Counted from the first letter of the stretch, positions 7,668 to 18,471 are shown. The stretch is 64,000 nt of DNA from Verrucomicrobiota bacterium (GCA_021325145.1 JAJPHR010000086.1:25279-89278), one strand, 5' to 3'. Translations and numbers: made by a program. Notes: a model not told the origin generated them from the sequence alone.

Positions 7668-10600
7668 TTAAGGCCAGCTTGCGCGATAAAACGCAGGCGA
7701 GGTCGGGCTCGGGTCGAAGAAAGTTGCCGTGCCATTCGTATCCGTGGTCACCGTCTGCACATCCGTCCAGACCGCGCCGCTGCCAATGACTGGGCTGCGT
7801 TGCAGGCGATAGGTGTAGCCGGGCAAGCCGGTCAAACTGAACGTCGTGGTCGGCCCGGCAACTCCTGACTGAGCACTCATCGTGACGAACCCGAACACAT
7901 TCGGCGCGGCCGGGCCGGTCACCGTTAGCACAATCTGGTCAGTGCTGCTCAAGCCGTCCAAATCCGTCGCGATAATTCCCACGTTAAATGTCCCAGGCGC
8001 GTTGGGTATGCCACCGAGGACGCCAGTGACGGGATCAATCGTCAGCCAGGCCGGCGGCGCGGGCACGGAACTCAAGGAATAGGTGAAGCTGTCGCCAATG
8101 TCCGTGTCCGCCCAGGTGTTGGTTGGCGGCGCAAAGCCGAACGGCACGCCGGTCGTGGCCGCCTGATTTGCGAGCGGTTGTATGAGGATGGGCGAATTAT
8201 CGAATTTCACGCGGAAGATATAGGTCAGCACCAGCCGATTGTTGCTGGCGTCATTCATGTGGGCGGCGATGGCAAGCGTGCCCAGGTTCAACGAAACGGC
8301 CGAGCCGAAGCGGATATAAGGCTCAGCGGTCGGCACCACCAGTTTCCGCACCAGACTCCATTGTGGCAAACCGGGATAATTCCGCACATAAACGAAGCTG
8401 ACGCCAATGCCGACTGACTCGAACACGGTCGGCACGCCAATTACGATGATTTCGCCATCAACGGAAACCGCCGCCCCGAAGGTGGCATTACCGCCAACAT
8501 CCGCGCCGGGCACCAATTTGTCTGCCTGGCCCCACTGATTGGAACCGCTCTGGTTGCGGCTGAACACATAGGCCGAACCGGAAAGTGTCCCATTGCCCGT
8601 ATCGAAAGGAGCGCCCGCCACCACCAGATCGCCGCTGATTCCAACCGCGGAACCAAGCAAGGCATTCGCGTACGGGTCCAAGGCGACACTCTTTTTCACC
8701 TGGCCCCATAAATTCGGGCCGCTTTGATTACGGCCGAAGACATACACCGCGCCGGCGGCCGCCGCCGCTCCTGAATTCCTGGGAGCGCCCACCGCAGCTG
8801 TATCGACGTTGATGGCCACCGACGCGCCGAACTGGTCGCCGGAAGCTCCGTCCGAAGGCGAAAGCTTTCTCACGAAGCCCCATTGGTTGGTCCCGTTCTG
8901 GTTGCGGCTGAACACATAGGCCGAGCCGGTGCCGTGATTTTGTATCGCTCCCACCACAGCGGTATCGCCATTAATCGCCACCGAGTTTCCGAATTGATCA
9001 CCGCTCACGCCGTCAGGTGGCAGCAAGCGCTTGACCAGGCCCCATGCGTTCGATCCGCCAAAGTCACGGTCGAAAATATAGGCCACACCGGTCGCCACAC
9101 CATTCGAGACGGCGCCGGGCGCGCCGATGATGGCTGTAGTTCCGCTCAAACCGGCGGAGAAACCAAACAGGTCGCCAGAGGTGGCGTTGCTCGTTCCCGT
9201 CAGCTTCGTGAACTGCCCCCAGGCATCGGCTCCGCCCTGGTTGCGGTAATAAACGTAAGCCGAACCCGAATGACCGACTGCGCCATTATCGTAGGGCGCT
9301 CCCACCACGGTGATGTTCAACCCGGCTGCCACGGATGAATTGAAAGGATCACTGGTGGTTCCATCGGAGTTCGTCATCCGTTTGCTGAACCCGTCGATCG
9401 CCGTAATGGTCGTGTTGTTGTCCACGACCGGCGCGGCGAAGCCATCATTGACTGCGAGCGTCAACCGGCTGGTCTCAGAACCCCCGGGAGCCAGCCGATT
9501 TGTGGTGGTCGGCACAAACACAATGGCACGCAACATCGCCGTCAACTGCGCCGGCGTGATGTTGCTGATTGAATACACTCCGTTGCTCCCCGCGAATCCT
9601 CCCAGCGCGGTCAGAAAGCCATGATTGGTAAGGTCGAGCGAGACCGTTGCCGCCAGGGGTTGCAGCCCAAGATTGTCCACGTCAGCCACGGTAACACCCG
9701 CAAATGGCCGCAGGCTCAGGCGATCATAAACGCGCAGAGCGCCAGTCCCGGCAATCGTCGGCGGATCGTTCACGGAAGTGACATTGATGGTGCTATTGGT
9801 GACCAGCGGACTGCTCACATAAAAGTCAGTCGTGCTCATCGTGAGGATCGTCAATTCCGACGTTGGGACCGGAATGCGATTGGGAGTCGGAACAAACGTC
9901 AGCCCGCGGATGGATGCAGTGAGGTTGGACCCGTTGTCCAGCATCTTGTAAGTGCCCGCGGCGGTATTGATAAATCCGCCCAGGTTCTGCAAGACACCCT
10001 TGGCCGCATTGTCGAGAGTAATGGTCACTTCCACCCGCTGCGTGCCGTGCTCGTCAACATCCGAAATGGTCACGTTGGTAAACGGCTGCACGGTCTGCTT
10101 GTCAGTGATCGCGAAGCCGGTTTGGATGCCGGTCACCACGGGCGGATCATTCGTGCCCACCAGCGTGATGGTCACCGTCCTCGTGTCACGATCCGAACCC
10201 GCCCGCGCCACGGACACGGTGGCGTTTCCGCTCACCACGCCGCCGGTGTCGTCTTTCATCTGATAAGTGAAGTGCTCCGTGCCGGCGAAACCAGGCGCGG
10301 GTGTGTAAAGCACCTTTGTCGCCGCCGGATTGGTGGTCACCGTCCCGCCCTGATCAGGAATGCCCAGCGTCGAAATCGGGCGCACCCCGAGGGTGTCCGG
10401 CAACAGCAGATCATTTGCCAGCACATCCAGCGAATTGGAAGCCGAGCCTGATAACGCGGCGAAGTTGTCATCCCGGGTGATCAAGCCGCCCACAATCACG
10501 TTTGCCTGGTTCGTAGCCGCGTTACCACGCCCGTCCGAAATGGTGTAGCCGATGATCTCCGTGCCAATGAATCCCGCCTTGGGCGTGTAAACCAGCGTGT

Positions 10601-13600
10601 TGTCGGGTCCCATGCCATTGATGGAAACCGCACCCTGCGTGCCGTTGGTTTGGAGGCCGGTAATCGTCAGCGTGCCGGGAGTGCGCGGCATCACATAGTC
10701 GTTTTTGAGCACCGTCAGGACGTTTCCAGTGCTGTCGCGCGCGACGCTGTAGGCGTCCGGGCTGGACTTAAGCGTCGCGAAGTCGATTACCTTCACCAGC
10801 ACGCTGCCGCTCGCTCGCGCGGCCGTGCCATAGGAGATCTCATAAGTGAAAGTTTCCTGGCCGCTGAAATTGGCCGCTGGTGTGTAAACCAGCCCATTGC
10901 CCGCTTGATTAATCGTGACCGTGCCACCTTGGTTGGGGGCGTTGTTGCTGATGCCAATCGCGGTAATAAAAATGGGTTGGCCCTGGTTCGGCAGGATGGC
11001 GTCATTGGCTAGCACCGTCAGGCCGTTGTTCTGGCTGTTCTTGATTACCGAGAAAACGTCGCCATTGGCGAAGAACCCGCTCGGTTGCACCTGGATGGAA
11101 ACATTCGCACTGGCGGTGCCGCCCGCGCCGTCAGAAATAGTGTAGGTAATCAGCGGCTCGATGTGGCTGGTCACGTTGACGCCCGGCTGATAGACCAGCC
11201 GGTTGCGGGCCGCGTTGATGGAAATCGTCCCGCTTAGCGCGTTGCCATTGTTGGTCACGGCGATGATCGTGAGGTTCGTATTGATCGCGGGCAGGATTTG
11301 ATCGTTCGCCAGCACGTCGAGCGAAGTGCTCCCGCCGCCGGCAATGACCGTGAAACTGTCATCGTTTGCGCTGAGCGTGTTGCCGCGGTCGATGACGGTG
11401 ACCGCCACCATGCCCGTCGCCGTGGGAAGACTCCCGGCGGAGAGCACATAAGTGAACGTTTCCGTAAACGGAGTCGTGTTGGTGGAGTTGGGCGTGTAAG
11501 TGATCAAATTGTTGGGCCCAATGCCGTTTAGCGACACCGCGCCGCCGTGATCAGGCACACCCAAAGCCGCAACGGTCAACGGCGTGGCGGAAGCGGGAAG
11601 AATCGTGTCATTGGCCAGCACATCAAGATTGGCGGTGGTGCCCTTGGCAACCGTAAACCAATCCGGGTTTGCCTGTGGCCGGCTGCCAGTCATCGTAACA
11701 GTAACATTGGCGGTGTCCGTGCCTCCGATCCCATCGGAAATTGTGTAGGTGAACGTCTCGGTTCCAGAACTGATTGCCGGTGTATAAATCAGCCCGTTCG
11801 CTTGCGCATTGATTGCGACAGCGCCGCCGGCGCTCGGCGCAGTAACACCAACGATGCTGATGGACCCGCCTGCTTGCGAGAGTATGACGTCATTCGCCAG
11901 CACCGCGAGGTTGTTGGAAGAACTCCCGGCCTGCACGGTAAACAAATCGTCGTTCGCTATGCTCAGACTGTGGTCCATGACCGAGTAAGTAAAAGTATCC
12001 GTGGTCAATTGGCCCTGCTTGAGCCAGGCGAAAGAGTTATGCGGATCGTAGAGAAAACTGCCGTCGGCGTTCAGATTCACCGTCGCCCCGCCCGCCGTCA
12101 CAAAGTTCGCAAACGGTATGGCTCGGATGGTGTCATCGGGCGCATGGCCATTCACATCCGGATCATGGTCATTGGCCAGCACACCCGGAGCAGCCATCGG
12201 CACGGGAATCTTCTCGCCGGTTACATAAGCGTCATTCACCCCAATCGGCGGATCATTCCGGCCCAGAACAGTGACGCTGACCATCGAATTGCTGGACGCG
12301 CCAAAATCGTCCGTGATTGTGTAAGTGAACGTGTCCACGGTGGACTCCTTGCGCGCCAACGCGTTCAGATTCGAGGATACAGTCGGGTTATAAATCACAT
12401 TCGTCCCCACTACTTGGACGCCGGCGCCTTGAGCGCTGAGCGCCGAAGGAAGCGAAAGGGTCAGGTGCGGAGGCACGGGATTGGTTATCCCCGTATCGAC
12501 ATCAAAGTCGTTCGCCAGCACCGTCGCAATCGGGATGGTCAGCGGCGTATCCTCGTCGGTGGCGAATGAATTCGGATTGGCTACCGGCGCGTCATTGATC
12601 CCAGTGACCGTGACATGAACGGCCGCAGTGCCGAACGCGCCATGCCGATCCATCACGCTGTAATAAAACGTATCGACCGCGCTCTGCCCCTGGCCGAGCG
12701 CCTCCAGGATGGCGGAATTGCGTGGATCATAAGTTATGTGCGTCTGGTTGCGATCGAATCGGATGTAGAGCGTCACCGCCGCTCCCAACGCGCTGATGGC
12801 CTGGAAGCTATTGACATAACCGTTCGTTGACTCCACCGAAACAATCGTCAGAGTACTGCCGTTGTCGTCGCTGTTCGGATCAGTGTCATTCGCCAGCAAC
12901 GTGTCGGCCGTGGTAAAATCCAGCAGTGCATCTTCACTGGTGATCAATCGCGGGTCGGTGCTGACGCTGTCGTCCTGCGGCGTGGGTGGGAAATTCACGC
13001 CGGTGACGGTGACGCTGACGGTCGCGGTCGCTTTGACGATATTATTGCTGATTTCCGCCGGGGTGCTGCCGCGAGCGTGATCGATGCCATTGGAAGAATC
13101 CAGGATGGTGTATTGGAATGTGTCCACCACGTTGCTGCCCGGCGGCAAGGCGCGCAGGAGCACGGAAGCGCTTGGATCATAGGTGATGCTCGCGCCGGTT
13201 TGCGGCGAGTTGTTGATGGAGAGCAAGGCCCCGAACGCGCTGGCCCCGGTCGAATTAGTCACTCCCGGAGCAATCCCGTTGGTTACACCCACCCCAACCA
13301 CCCGGATGGTGTCCGTAACATCGGGATCGATATCGTTGGCGAGCACCAGAACCGCCGGCAATGGCGTGGCCGCATCGGTGGCCGCCACATCGTTGTAGGC
13401 ACGCGGCGGGGCATTGCCGATCGCCAGCGCATTGCCGCTGGCATCATAGCCGGGATTTGACAATTCATTGGTCGCTGGAATCCTCCCGCCCTCCTTCGCC
13501 ACCACGCGCTGGTAGGGCAAAAAGACACCCTGGAACTGCGGGCTGAGAACGAGCGACTGGTTGCTCGCCGTGAGAAAGCCCGGATCATTGGGATCGGACG

Positions 13601-16600
13601 AACTGAACGCGCCCACGTAACTGGCGGAAAACACCACCTGGTTGGACGGGTTCAACAAGGTAACTGTCCCCGCCGATGGATCCATGGACAGATCGCCCGC
13701 CGCAATTTGCATGTGCACTCCCGTGGGAACAGACGGCCCCACCGCGTGCTGTGAAAACAGGACCAGCGCCTCGCCAGGATTCAGCGGCTGGCTGGTGAAA
13801 GTGTGGCGCAAGTTGCCGCCGACCAATACCTGGTAACCACCCAGATCCAGGTTGGTCGAGTCGTGCGGAACGTAAAACTCGATGAACTGGTTGTTCGTGT
13901 TCGGCGCGGCCGGCGCAACAAGCATTTCCTCAATGATAACTCGCTGACCCGCATTCAGTTCGAATGCGCCATTGTCGGGCGCGGTGTCGCGGAAAAAGCC
14001 GCGCTGGTCCGTCCCAAGTGTCGTGTAGAACGTGGCTGCGGGAGTGTTGGACGCCGCATTGCCGACGGCCGGGCTGTTCGTCGCCAGGGCATAAGTCAAA
14101 GTGGGACCGCCGTTATTCGCCAAGGAAAGCAAAACCGGGCTGAGATTGGTTCGATCGGTCGGTTGGTCCAGAATGACCGTGTCCACGGGAGCGCCGCCGG
14201 CCGAATAAATCGTCGCGGTCCCATCATCAGAAATATTGCCGCCCAGCGAAATAATCGCGCCGCTCTCATCCATCTCAAGGTTTTTGCCCGAGCCATCGGC
14301 AACGATGGTGTTTTGCAACTGGACGGTGGTGTTGAAGACATTGGGCCGAATCGAAGAGCCTTGGCTGGAGGCATCGACGTTTTCATGGAAAGTGCAACTT
14401 AGGATAAACACGTCCAGTTCCGTGCCTGGATCGAGGTCTTCGACATACAGCGCGCCGCCGCCCAATCCACCGGGGGAAAGCTGCTGATTGGCGGAGAAGG
14501 TGGTGTCGAGCATGACGCAGGGCTGAACCGTGTAAATGGAAATGCCGCCCCCGCCCTGCCCCGTGGCCGCGCCCGTGCTGTTGCCGCGAATGAGGCAGTG
14601 ATCCAAATTGAGGCCGCCGCCGTTTACATCGATGCCCCCGCCCCAAACCTCCGCGCGGCTGTCGGTGACGGCGCAGTAACTCAGATTGAGCGTGCCGCCC
14701 TCATTGACTTCCGCCACGCCGCCCGCGAAGGAATGATGCCCTTTCGTCAATGTCAAACGATTCACCGTGACCAGCGCATTGACCACGAACAATTCCACAT
14801 CCGCAACCCCATCCGAGTTGGTGTCGCCGCTGATGAACAATTGGTTGGCGCCCGGGCCATCGATGGTCACGTTTTTATTCAGTACCAGGGTGCTTTTGAG
14901 TCGAATCGTGGCGGGATAGTCCGGCACGCCCGAAACGGTGGAGCGAATGTCGAAGGTGATGTGATCGTTGCTGCCGGCGTCGGCCAGGGCGCGGCGAAGC
15001 GTTCCGCCGGTTACACTGTCCGGCAACGAGGGTTGCGCAGGGTCATAATCATCGGTGCGCGTAACAATGAGCGTGCGCTGGTTTTGCCGGAACACGACAG
15101 CCAGGCTCGCGGTGGTGGAATTGCCCGTCTGATCGCGGGCGGTGATGGAAAAAGTAATCGCTGTGCCAACCACCAAATTGGTATTGGGAATGAATTGCAG
15201 CGCGCCCAGGCTGGTGGTGGCATTGCTCGCGCTGCCGCTAAAAACATACGAGCCGGGCGCGTTATTGGTGAACCCGTTCGCCGCCAGGCTGTTCGAGGTG
15301 AAACTACCCCAAGCCGTGTTCGTTAGTAAGACCGTCACGGTCACGTTCTGCTGGTCGGAAATGGAAACGAGGCTGAGCGGTTGAATGGGTGGCGTGAATG
15401 GCAGCGATACGGGCTGGGTGGGCGGGACGTTAATAACCGGCCCACCGCTCAAGGCAGCCACCCGGATGACGCTGCCGTTGTTGCTCACCAGGCCGCCTTG
15501 ATGATCATCGACGGCGATGTTGAACGTGGTGTTCTCCGTCAGCCCCACCGGGATTCGGTGCGGCGTGGGCACGAAGACGAGTTGACGGATCGCGAAGGTC
15601 ACGCCGCCGGGCGTCCCGGTGACTTGATAATTACCGTTGCTGCTGACAAACCCGGAAGCGATGAGATTCGTGGGACTGAAACTGCCCTTGGCGTTGTCAT
15701 CCAGGCTCACAGTCACAGTGACTTGCTGCTGGCCCAGTTCGTCCACGTCGGTGATCAGCACAGTGGGAAACGGCGCCTGGGTGCCGGAATCCGGAATGGT
15801 GACCAGCGGTGAAATGCCCTGGATGGTGGGCGCGTCGTTCACCGGAGTGACAATCACCGTGGTGCTCGTATCCGGGACGTTGGTCACGCCTCCGTCAATC
15901 ATCGTCAACGTAAAAAACGTCGTCTCATTCGTCGAACCATTGATGCGGTTTGGCGTCGGTTGGAACAGCAACTGGCGGATGGCAGCGGTCGCAGCCTGCG
16001 CCGTCCCCGTGAAACTGTAGGATGCGCTGGGCAGCGTGTTCGCTTTGACGAACCCGCCCAAATTGACGAGCTGGCCTTTAACATCGCTGTCCAGTTGGAT
16101 CACGACGATGAAAGACCCGGCGTTGAAGCTCTGCATCGTCACTCCTGAAAAGAGAGCGATGGTGCTGTTATCGTTGACATGCTGGCCCGAAGCGGTGCCG
16201 GAAAGCCCCGGCGGCGTGACCGGCGTATAAACGTACACGGCGGCATTGGTCGTCGTGGTGGCAAAACCGTCATTGACAGAAACGGTCAAGATGACGGTGT
16301 TCGTAAAGGCTTGCGGGAAAACGGATGGCCGGTAAACCAAGGTCTTCAGCGCGCTAACGACATCCCCAGCCGTCGCGCCGGACAAAACATAGTTCGTGCC
16401 GGTGACTCCGCCTCCGGCTTCCAATTGGCCGAGCGGACCGGCGCCACTAAGGCCGACCGTCAAAGTCAGCAGTTGCCCGAGATAACCATTTGTGCCTGTG
16501 CCGCGATCGACATCGGCAACATTGGGATTCTGAAACGGCAGGATGGTACGGCCCGTCTGGGCCGGTTGCGGAGTGGAACTGACGCCCGTAATGACGGGAG

Positions 16601-17465
16601 GATCATTGATGGAAGTCACCACTACATTGACGGAACTGTCACTCCGGGGGTTATATCCGTCGTCCACCAAAATGGTGAAGGTGTTCGTTTCCTTTTGGCC
16701 CACTGGCAGCCGATTGGGTGTCGGCACAAACGTCAGGGCGTGGATCGCCGTCGTTACGTTGCCTGCAATGTCGCTCAAGCTATATGTCCCGTCGGCGTTG
16801 GCGGTGAAGCCGGAACCGCCGACCAGCAGCGCGCCTTTATTCGTATCATCCAGGCTCACCGTCACCGTCTCCGATTGCTGCCCCCCATTGTCGGGATCGG
16901 AGATGTTCACATTAACAAAGGGCTGAGTGGTCTGTTCGTCATTGATGTTAAAACGAGTCGGCGATCCGGGATTGATCACAGGCGGATGGTTGGTTGAGTT
17001 GACTCGCACTGTGAAGGTGAAGTTGCTGGAAAGCCCGCTGGAATTGGTGGCCGTTATGGAAAAGGTGACGTTGCTGCTGTTCGGAACGGGAATCGAAAAT
17101 GGCACGGGGGCAAACTGAAGCGTGTGGAATTCGTTACCGACCGTGGTTTGGCTGGCAAACGCAATCGTATAGAGGCCGCCGCCCTGACTCGTGACCCCGG
17201 CCCCCAGATTTCGAAACGAGCCCAGGCTGGAGGGACTGATCGTGATCGACATGCCCAAACCGTTGTTGTCGCCATCATCCACAGCCAACAGCGTAAACAA
17301 GGCATTGGTCTGCTCATCCGAAATGGTGCCCGGCTGGATAAGCCCGCTGATTGATGGCGCATTGGTTGTCGCGGCCCGGAGCGTTGTGGCACACAGGCAC
17401 AGGAACAGCGCGGCCAGCAGCGTGGCCTTGTTGAACAGGCTGTCAGAGGGATGGCGTGGTTTCAT
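7668..17465 (-). CDS. Giant secreted adhesin-like protein: cadherin-like, tandem-95, beta-helix, lamin-tail, FG-GAP and Ig domains
   Basis: 3265 aa with a signal peptide (1-31). Approximate order: seven or so cadherin-like repeats of ~110 aa each ending in a NDPPVI-type linker (35-790); a right-handed beta-helix/polymorphic-outer-membrane-type region (800-1165); a lamin-tail-like domain starting VIIEEMLVAPAAPNTNNQFI (1170-1330); about ten tandem-95 repeats with the VLANDxDxD motif (1350-2430); more cadherin-like repeats (2440-2690); an FG-GAP propeller with repeated GDQFGxSVAIxxDTAxVGA (2700-3085); a putative-Ig (He_PIG) domain (3090-3190); and a C-terminal tail ending SPAFYRASWP. It is probably a cell-surface or released structural or adhesive protein. 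It is the last gene of the operon, 11 bp after the PpiC lipoprotein gene. No enzyme active site or PEP-CTERM is seen. Confidence 0.85.
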   Translation of the reverse strand: MKPRHPSDSLFNKATLLAALFLCLCATTLRAATTNAPSISGLIQPGTISDEQTNALFTLLAVDDGDNNGLGMSITISPSSLGSFRNLGAGVTSQGGGLYTIAFASQTTVGNEFHTLQFAPVPFSIPVPNSSNVTFSITATNSSGLSSNFTFTVRVNSTNHPPVINPGSPTRFNINDEQTTQPFVNVNISDPDNGGQQSETVTVSLDDTNKGALLVGGSGFTANADGTYSLSDIAGNVTTAIHALTFVPTPNRLPVGQKETNTFTILVDDGYNPRSDSSVNVVVTSINDPPVITGVSSTPQPAQTGRTILPFQNPNVADVDRGTGTNGYLGQLLTLTVGLSGAGPLGQLEAGGGVTGTNYVLSGATAGDVVSALKTLVYRPSVFPQAFTNTVILTVSVNDGFATTTTNAAVYVYTPVTPPGLSGTASGQHVNDNSTIALFSGVTMQSFNAGSFIVVIQLDSDVKGQLVNLGGFVKANTLPSASYSFTGTAQAATAAIRQLLFQPTPNRINGSTNETTFFTLTMIDGGVTNVPDTSTTVIVTPVNDAPTIQGISPLVTIPDSGTQAPFPTVLITDVDELGQQQVTVTVSLDDNAKGSFSPTNLIASGFVSSNGNYQVTGTPGGVTFAIRQLVFVPTPHRIPVGLTENTTFNIAVDDHQGGLVSNNGSVIRVAALSGGPVINVPPTQPVSLPFTPPIQPLSLVSISDQQNVTVTVLLTNTAWGSFTSNSLAANGFTNNAPGSYVFSGSASNATTSLGALQFIPNTNLVVGTAITFSITARDQTGNSTTASLAVVFRQNQRTLIVTRTDDYDPAQPSLPDSVTGGTLRRALADAGSNDHITFDIRSTVSGVPDYPATIRLKSTLVLNKNVTIDGPGANQLFISGDTNSDGVADVELFVVNALVTVNRLTLTKGHHSFAGGVAEVNEGGTLNLSYCAVTDSRAEVWGGGIDVNGGGLNLDHCLIRGNSTGAATGQGGGGISIYTVQPCVMLDTTFSANQQLSPGGLGGGALYVEDLDPGTELDVFILSCTFHENVDASSQGSSIRPNVFNTTVQLQNTIVADGSGKNLEMDESGAIISLGGNISDDGTATIYSAGGAPVDTVILDQPTDRTNLSPVLLSLANNGGPTLTYALATNSPAVGNAASNTPAATFYTTLGTDQRGFFRDTAPDNGAFELNAGQRVIIEEMLVAPAAPNTNNQFIEFYVPHDSTNLDLGGYQVLVGGNLRHTFTSQPLNPGEALVLFSQHAVGPSVPTGVHMQIAAGDLSMDPSAGTVTLLNPSNQVVFSASYVGAFSSSDPNDPGFLTASNQSLVLSPQFQGVFLPYQRVVAKEGGRIPATNELSNPGYDASGNALAIGNAPPRAYNDVAATDAATPLPAVLVLANDIDPDVTDTIRVVGVGVTNGIAPGVTNSTGASAFGALLSINNSPQTGASITYDPSASVLLRALPPGSNVVDTFQYTILDSSNGIDHARGSTPAEISNNIVKATATVSVTVTGVNFPPTPQDDSVSTDPRLITSEDALLDFTTADTLLANDTDPNSDDNGSTLTIVSVESTNGYVNSFQAISALGAAVTLYIRFDRNQTHITYDPRNSAILEALGQGQSAVDTFYYSVMDRHGAFGTAAVHVTVTGINDAPVANPNSFATDEDTPLTIPIATVLANDFDVDTGITNPVPPHLTLSLPSALSAQGAGVQVVGTNVIYNPTVSSNLNALARKESTVDTFTYTITDDFGASSNSMVSVTVLGRNDPPIGVNDAYVTGEKIPVPMAAPGVLANDHDPDVNGHAPDDTIRAIPFANFVTAGGATVNLNADGSFLYDPHNSFAWLKQGQLTTDTFTYSVMDHSLSIANDDLFTVQAGSSSNNLAVLANDVILSQAGGSISIVGVTAPSAGGAVAINAQANGLIYTPAISSGTETFTYTISDGIGGTDTANVTVTMTGSRPQANPDWFTVAKGTTANLDVLANDTILPASATPLTVAALGVPDHGGAVSLNGIGPNNLITYTPNSTNTTPFTETFTYVLSAGSLPTATGMVAVTVIDRGNTLSANDDSFTVIAGGGSTSLDVLANDQILPAINTNLTIIAVTNNGNALSGTISINAARNRLVYQPGVNVTSHIEPLITYTISDGAGGTASANVSIQVQPSGFFANGDVFSVIKNSQNNGLTVLANDAILPNQGQPIFITAIGISNNAPNQGGTVTINQAGNGLVYTPAANFSGQETFTYEISYGTAARASGSVLVKVIDFATLKSSPDAYSVARDSTGNVLTVLKNDYVMPRTPGTLTITGLQTNGTQGAVSINGMGPDNTLVYTPKAGFIGTEIIGYTISDGRGNAATNQANVIVGGLITRDDNFAALSGSASNSLDVLANDLLLPDTLGVRPISTLGIPDQGGTVTTNPAATKVLYTPAPGFAGTEHFTYQMKDDTGGVVSGNATVSVARAGSDRDTRTVTITLVGTNDPPVVTGIQTGFAITDKQTVQPFTNVTISDVDEHGTQRVEVTITLDNAAKGVLQNLGGFINTAAGTYKMLDNGSNLTASIRGLTFVPTPNRIPVPTSELTILTMSTTDFYVSSPLVTNSTINVTSVNDPPTIAGTGALRVYDRLSLRPFAGVTVADVDNLGLQPLAATVSLDLTNHGFLTALGGFAGSNGVYSISNITPAQLTAMLRAIVFVPTTTNRLAPGGSETSRLTLAVNDGFAAPVVDNNTTITAIDGFSKRMTNSDGTTSDPFNSSVAAGLNITVVGAPYDNGAVGHSGSAYVYYRNQGGADAWGQFTKLTGTSNATSGDLFGFSAGLSGTTAIIGAPGAVSNGVATGVAYIFDRDFGGSNAWGLVKRLLPPDGVSGDQFGNSVAINGDTAVVGAIQNHGTGSAYVFSRNQNGTNQWGFVRKLSPSDGASGDQFGASVAINVDTAAVGAPRNSGAAAAAGAVYVFGRNQSGPNLWGQVKKSVALDPYANALLGSAVGISGDLVVAGAPFDTGNGTLSGSAYVFSRNQSGSNQWGQADKLVPGADVGGNATFGAAVSVDGEIIVIGVPTVFESVGIGVSFVYVRNYPGLPQWSLVRKLVVPTAEPYIRFGSAVSLNLGTLAIAAHMNDASNNRLVLTYIFRVKFDNSPILIQPLANQAATTGVPFGFAPPTNTWADTDIGDSFTYSLSSVPAPPAWLTIDPVTGVLGGIPNAPGTFNVGIIATDLDGLSSTDQIVLTVTGPAAPNVFGFVTMSAQSGVAGPTTTFSLTGLPGYTYRLQRSPVIGSGAVWTDVQTVTTDTNGTATFFDPSPTSPAFYRASWP

Positions 17466-17476
17466 GATGGTAGAAA

Positions 17477-18451
17477 TCAGGGTGTGCGAAGCATCGTGGG
17501 CGGAAGCGCCTCGGCTGCCTTGGCGACGGTCGTGGTTGGATAATCCAGCGCCGCCAAAGCCTGCGGATAAGTCTGGACCGGAACAAAAGCGCGCGTTTCC
17601 CGCTCGAAAGCCTGCCGTAACTGCTGCTGTTTCCCGGCGAGCAACCGCCGTTGGAGCGAGTTCTCAACCTGTGCCAGCGGCGTCACCACCGAGGGGCGCG
17701 AGTCGAGTTTGCTGACCAGGAAAAAGCCGCGGCCGGTCTTGATGACCTCACTGATCGCGCCGTTGGTATTAAGGGCGAAACCGGCGGAAATTACCTCATC
17801 CGGCCAGCGGTAGCCGGTCACCCCTTCGTCAAACCATCCGACATCGCCACCCTTGTAGCGGCTGGTCTGATCTTCGGAAAAATCCGCCGCGACGCGGGTG
17901 AAGCCGCGGGTCAGGGCCTGGCTGCGCGCCTCATTAATGCGGGACTGTAATTCAGTGATTTTGTCAGCTTCCAGCTTGGGATCAATTTTGATCTCGATCA
18001 GCGCAAGACGGGCTTTCGCCGGCCGGGTGTAATGTGCCAGATTTGTTTCATACAAGGAGCGCACTTCATCGGGTGGGGCTTTGAGCGCTTCCAGGCGCGG
18101 TGTCAGCTCGTGTTCCTCGAGCCTGGCGGTGAGCATGTTTTCGTACTCGCGACGCACCTCCGGATCGTTCTCCAGCCCCAGGGCGCGCGCTTTTTGCAAG
18201 CGCGTTTCGCGGGTAATCATTTCCTCCAGCAGCGCTTGCTTGTCCGGCAATGGCCGCTGATTGCTGACGCGCCACTGCACTTCCTTCTCAAAATCCTCCC
18301 GCGTGATGACATGAGCGCCGACCCGCGCCAGAACGCCAACATCCGAAGGTTTGTTGGAACAACCAGTAAAGGCCGCCAGCAGCGAAACCAAACCAGACAG
18401 GGCCGCCATCCGACGGCACTCCCCACAAACGCCGCGGACCATCTTTATCAT
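17477..18451 (-). CDS. PpiC/SurA-type periplasmic peptidyl-prolyl isomerase lipoprotein
   Basis: 324 aa. The lipoprotein signal ends in a lipobox LLAAFTGC. An N-terminal helical SurA-like region follows (about 40-150; RPLPDKQALLEEMITRETRL), then a parvulin domain (about 150-270; RLALIEIKI, GGDVGWFDEG, ISEVIKTGRGFFLVSKLD) and a C-terminal helix. Parvulins catalyse proline isomerisation and act as periplasmic chaperones for exported proteins. The gene sits between two giant-protein genes with tiny spacers, which suggests a folding factor for their products. A GTG 18 bp upstream, directly after the previous stop, is an equally possible start; neither has a clear ribosome site. Confidence 0.85.
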   Translation of the reverse strand: MIKMVRGVCGECRRMAALSGLVSLLAAFTGCSNKPSDVGVLARVGAHVITREDFEKEVQWRVSNQRPLPDKQALLEEMITRETRLQKARALGLENDPEVRREYENMLTARLEEHELTPRLEALKAPPDEVRSLYETNLAHYTRPAKARLALIEIKIDPKLEADKITELQSRINEARSQALTRGFTRVAADFSEDQTSRYKGGDVGWFDEGVTGYRWPDEVISAGFALNTNGAISEVIKTGRGFFLVSKLDSRPSVVTPLAQVENSLQRRLLAGKQQQLRQAFERETRAFVPVQTYPQALAALDYPTTTVAKAAEALPPTMLRTP

Positions 18452-18471
18452 TGGTGCCGGGAAACTCACGG

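Noticed and set aside
11547..12569. Long plus-strand reading frames inside the giant genes (for example here, 9621-10451, 19528-20847, 28125-29324)
   Set aside because: They are antisense shadows of GC-rich repeat proteins, rich in Arg/His/Gly and with no domain pattern; the minus-strand frames carry signal peptides and known domains.
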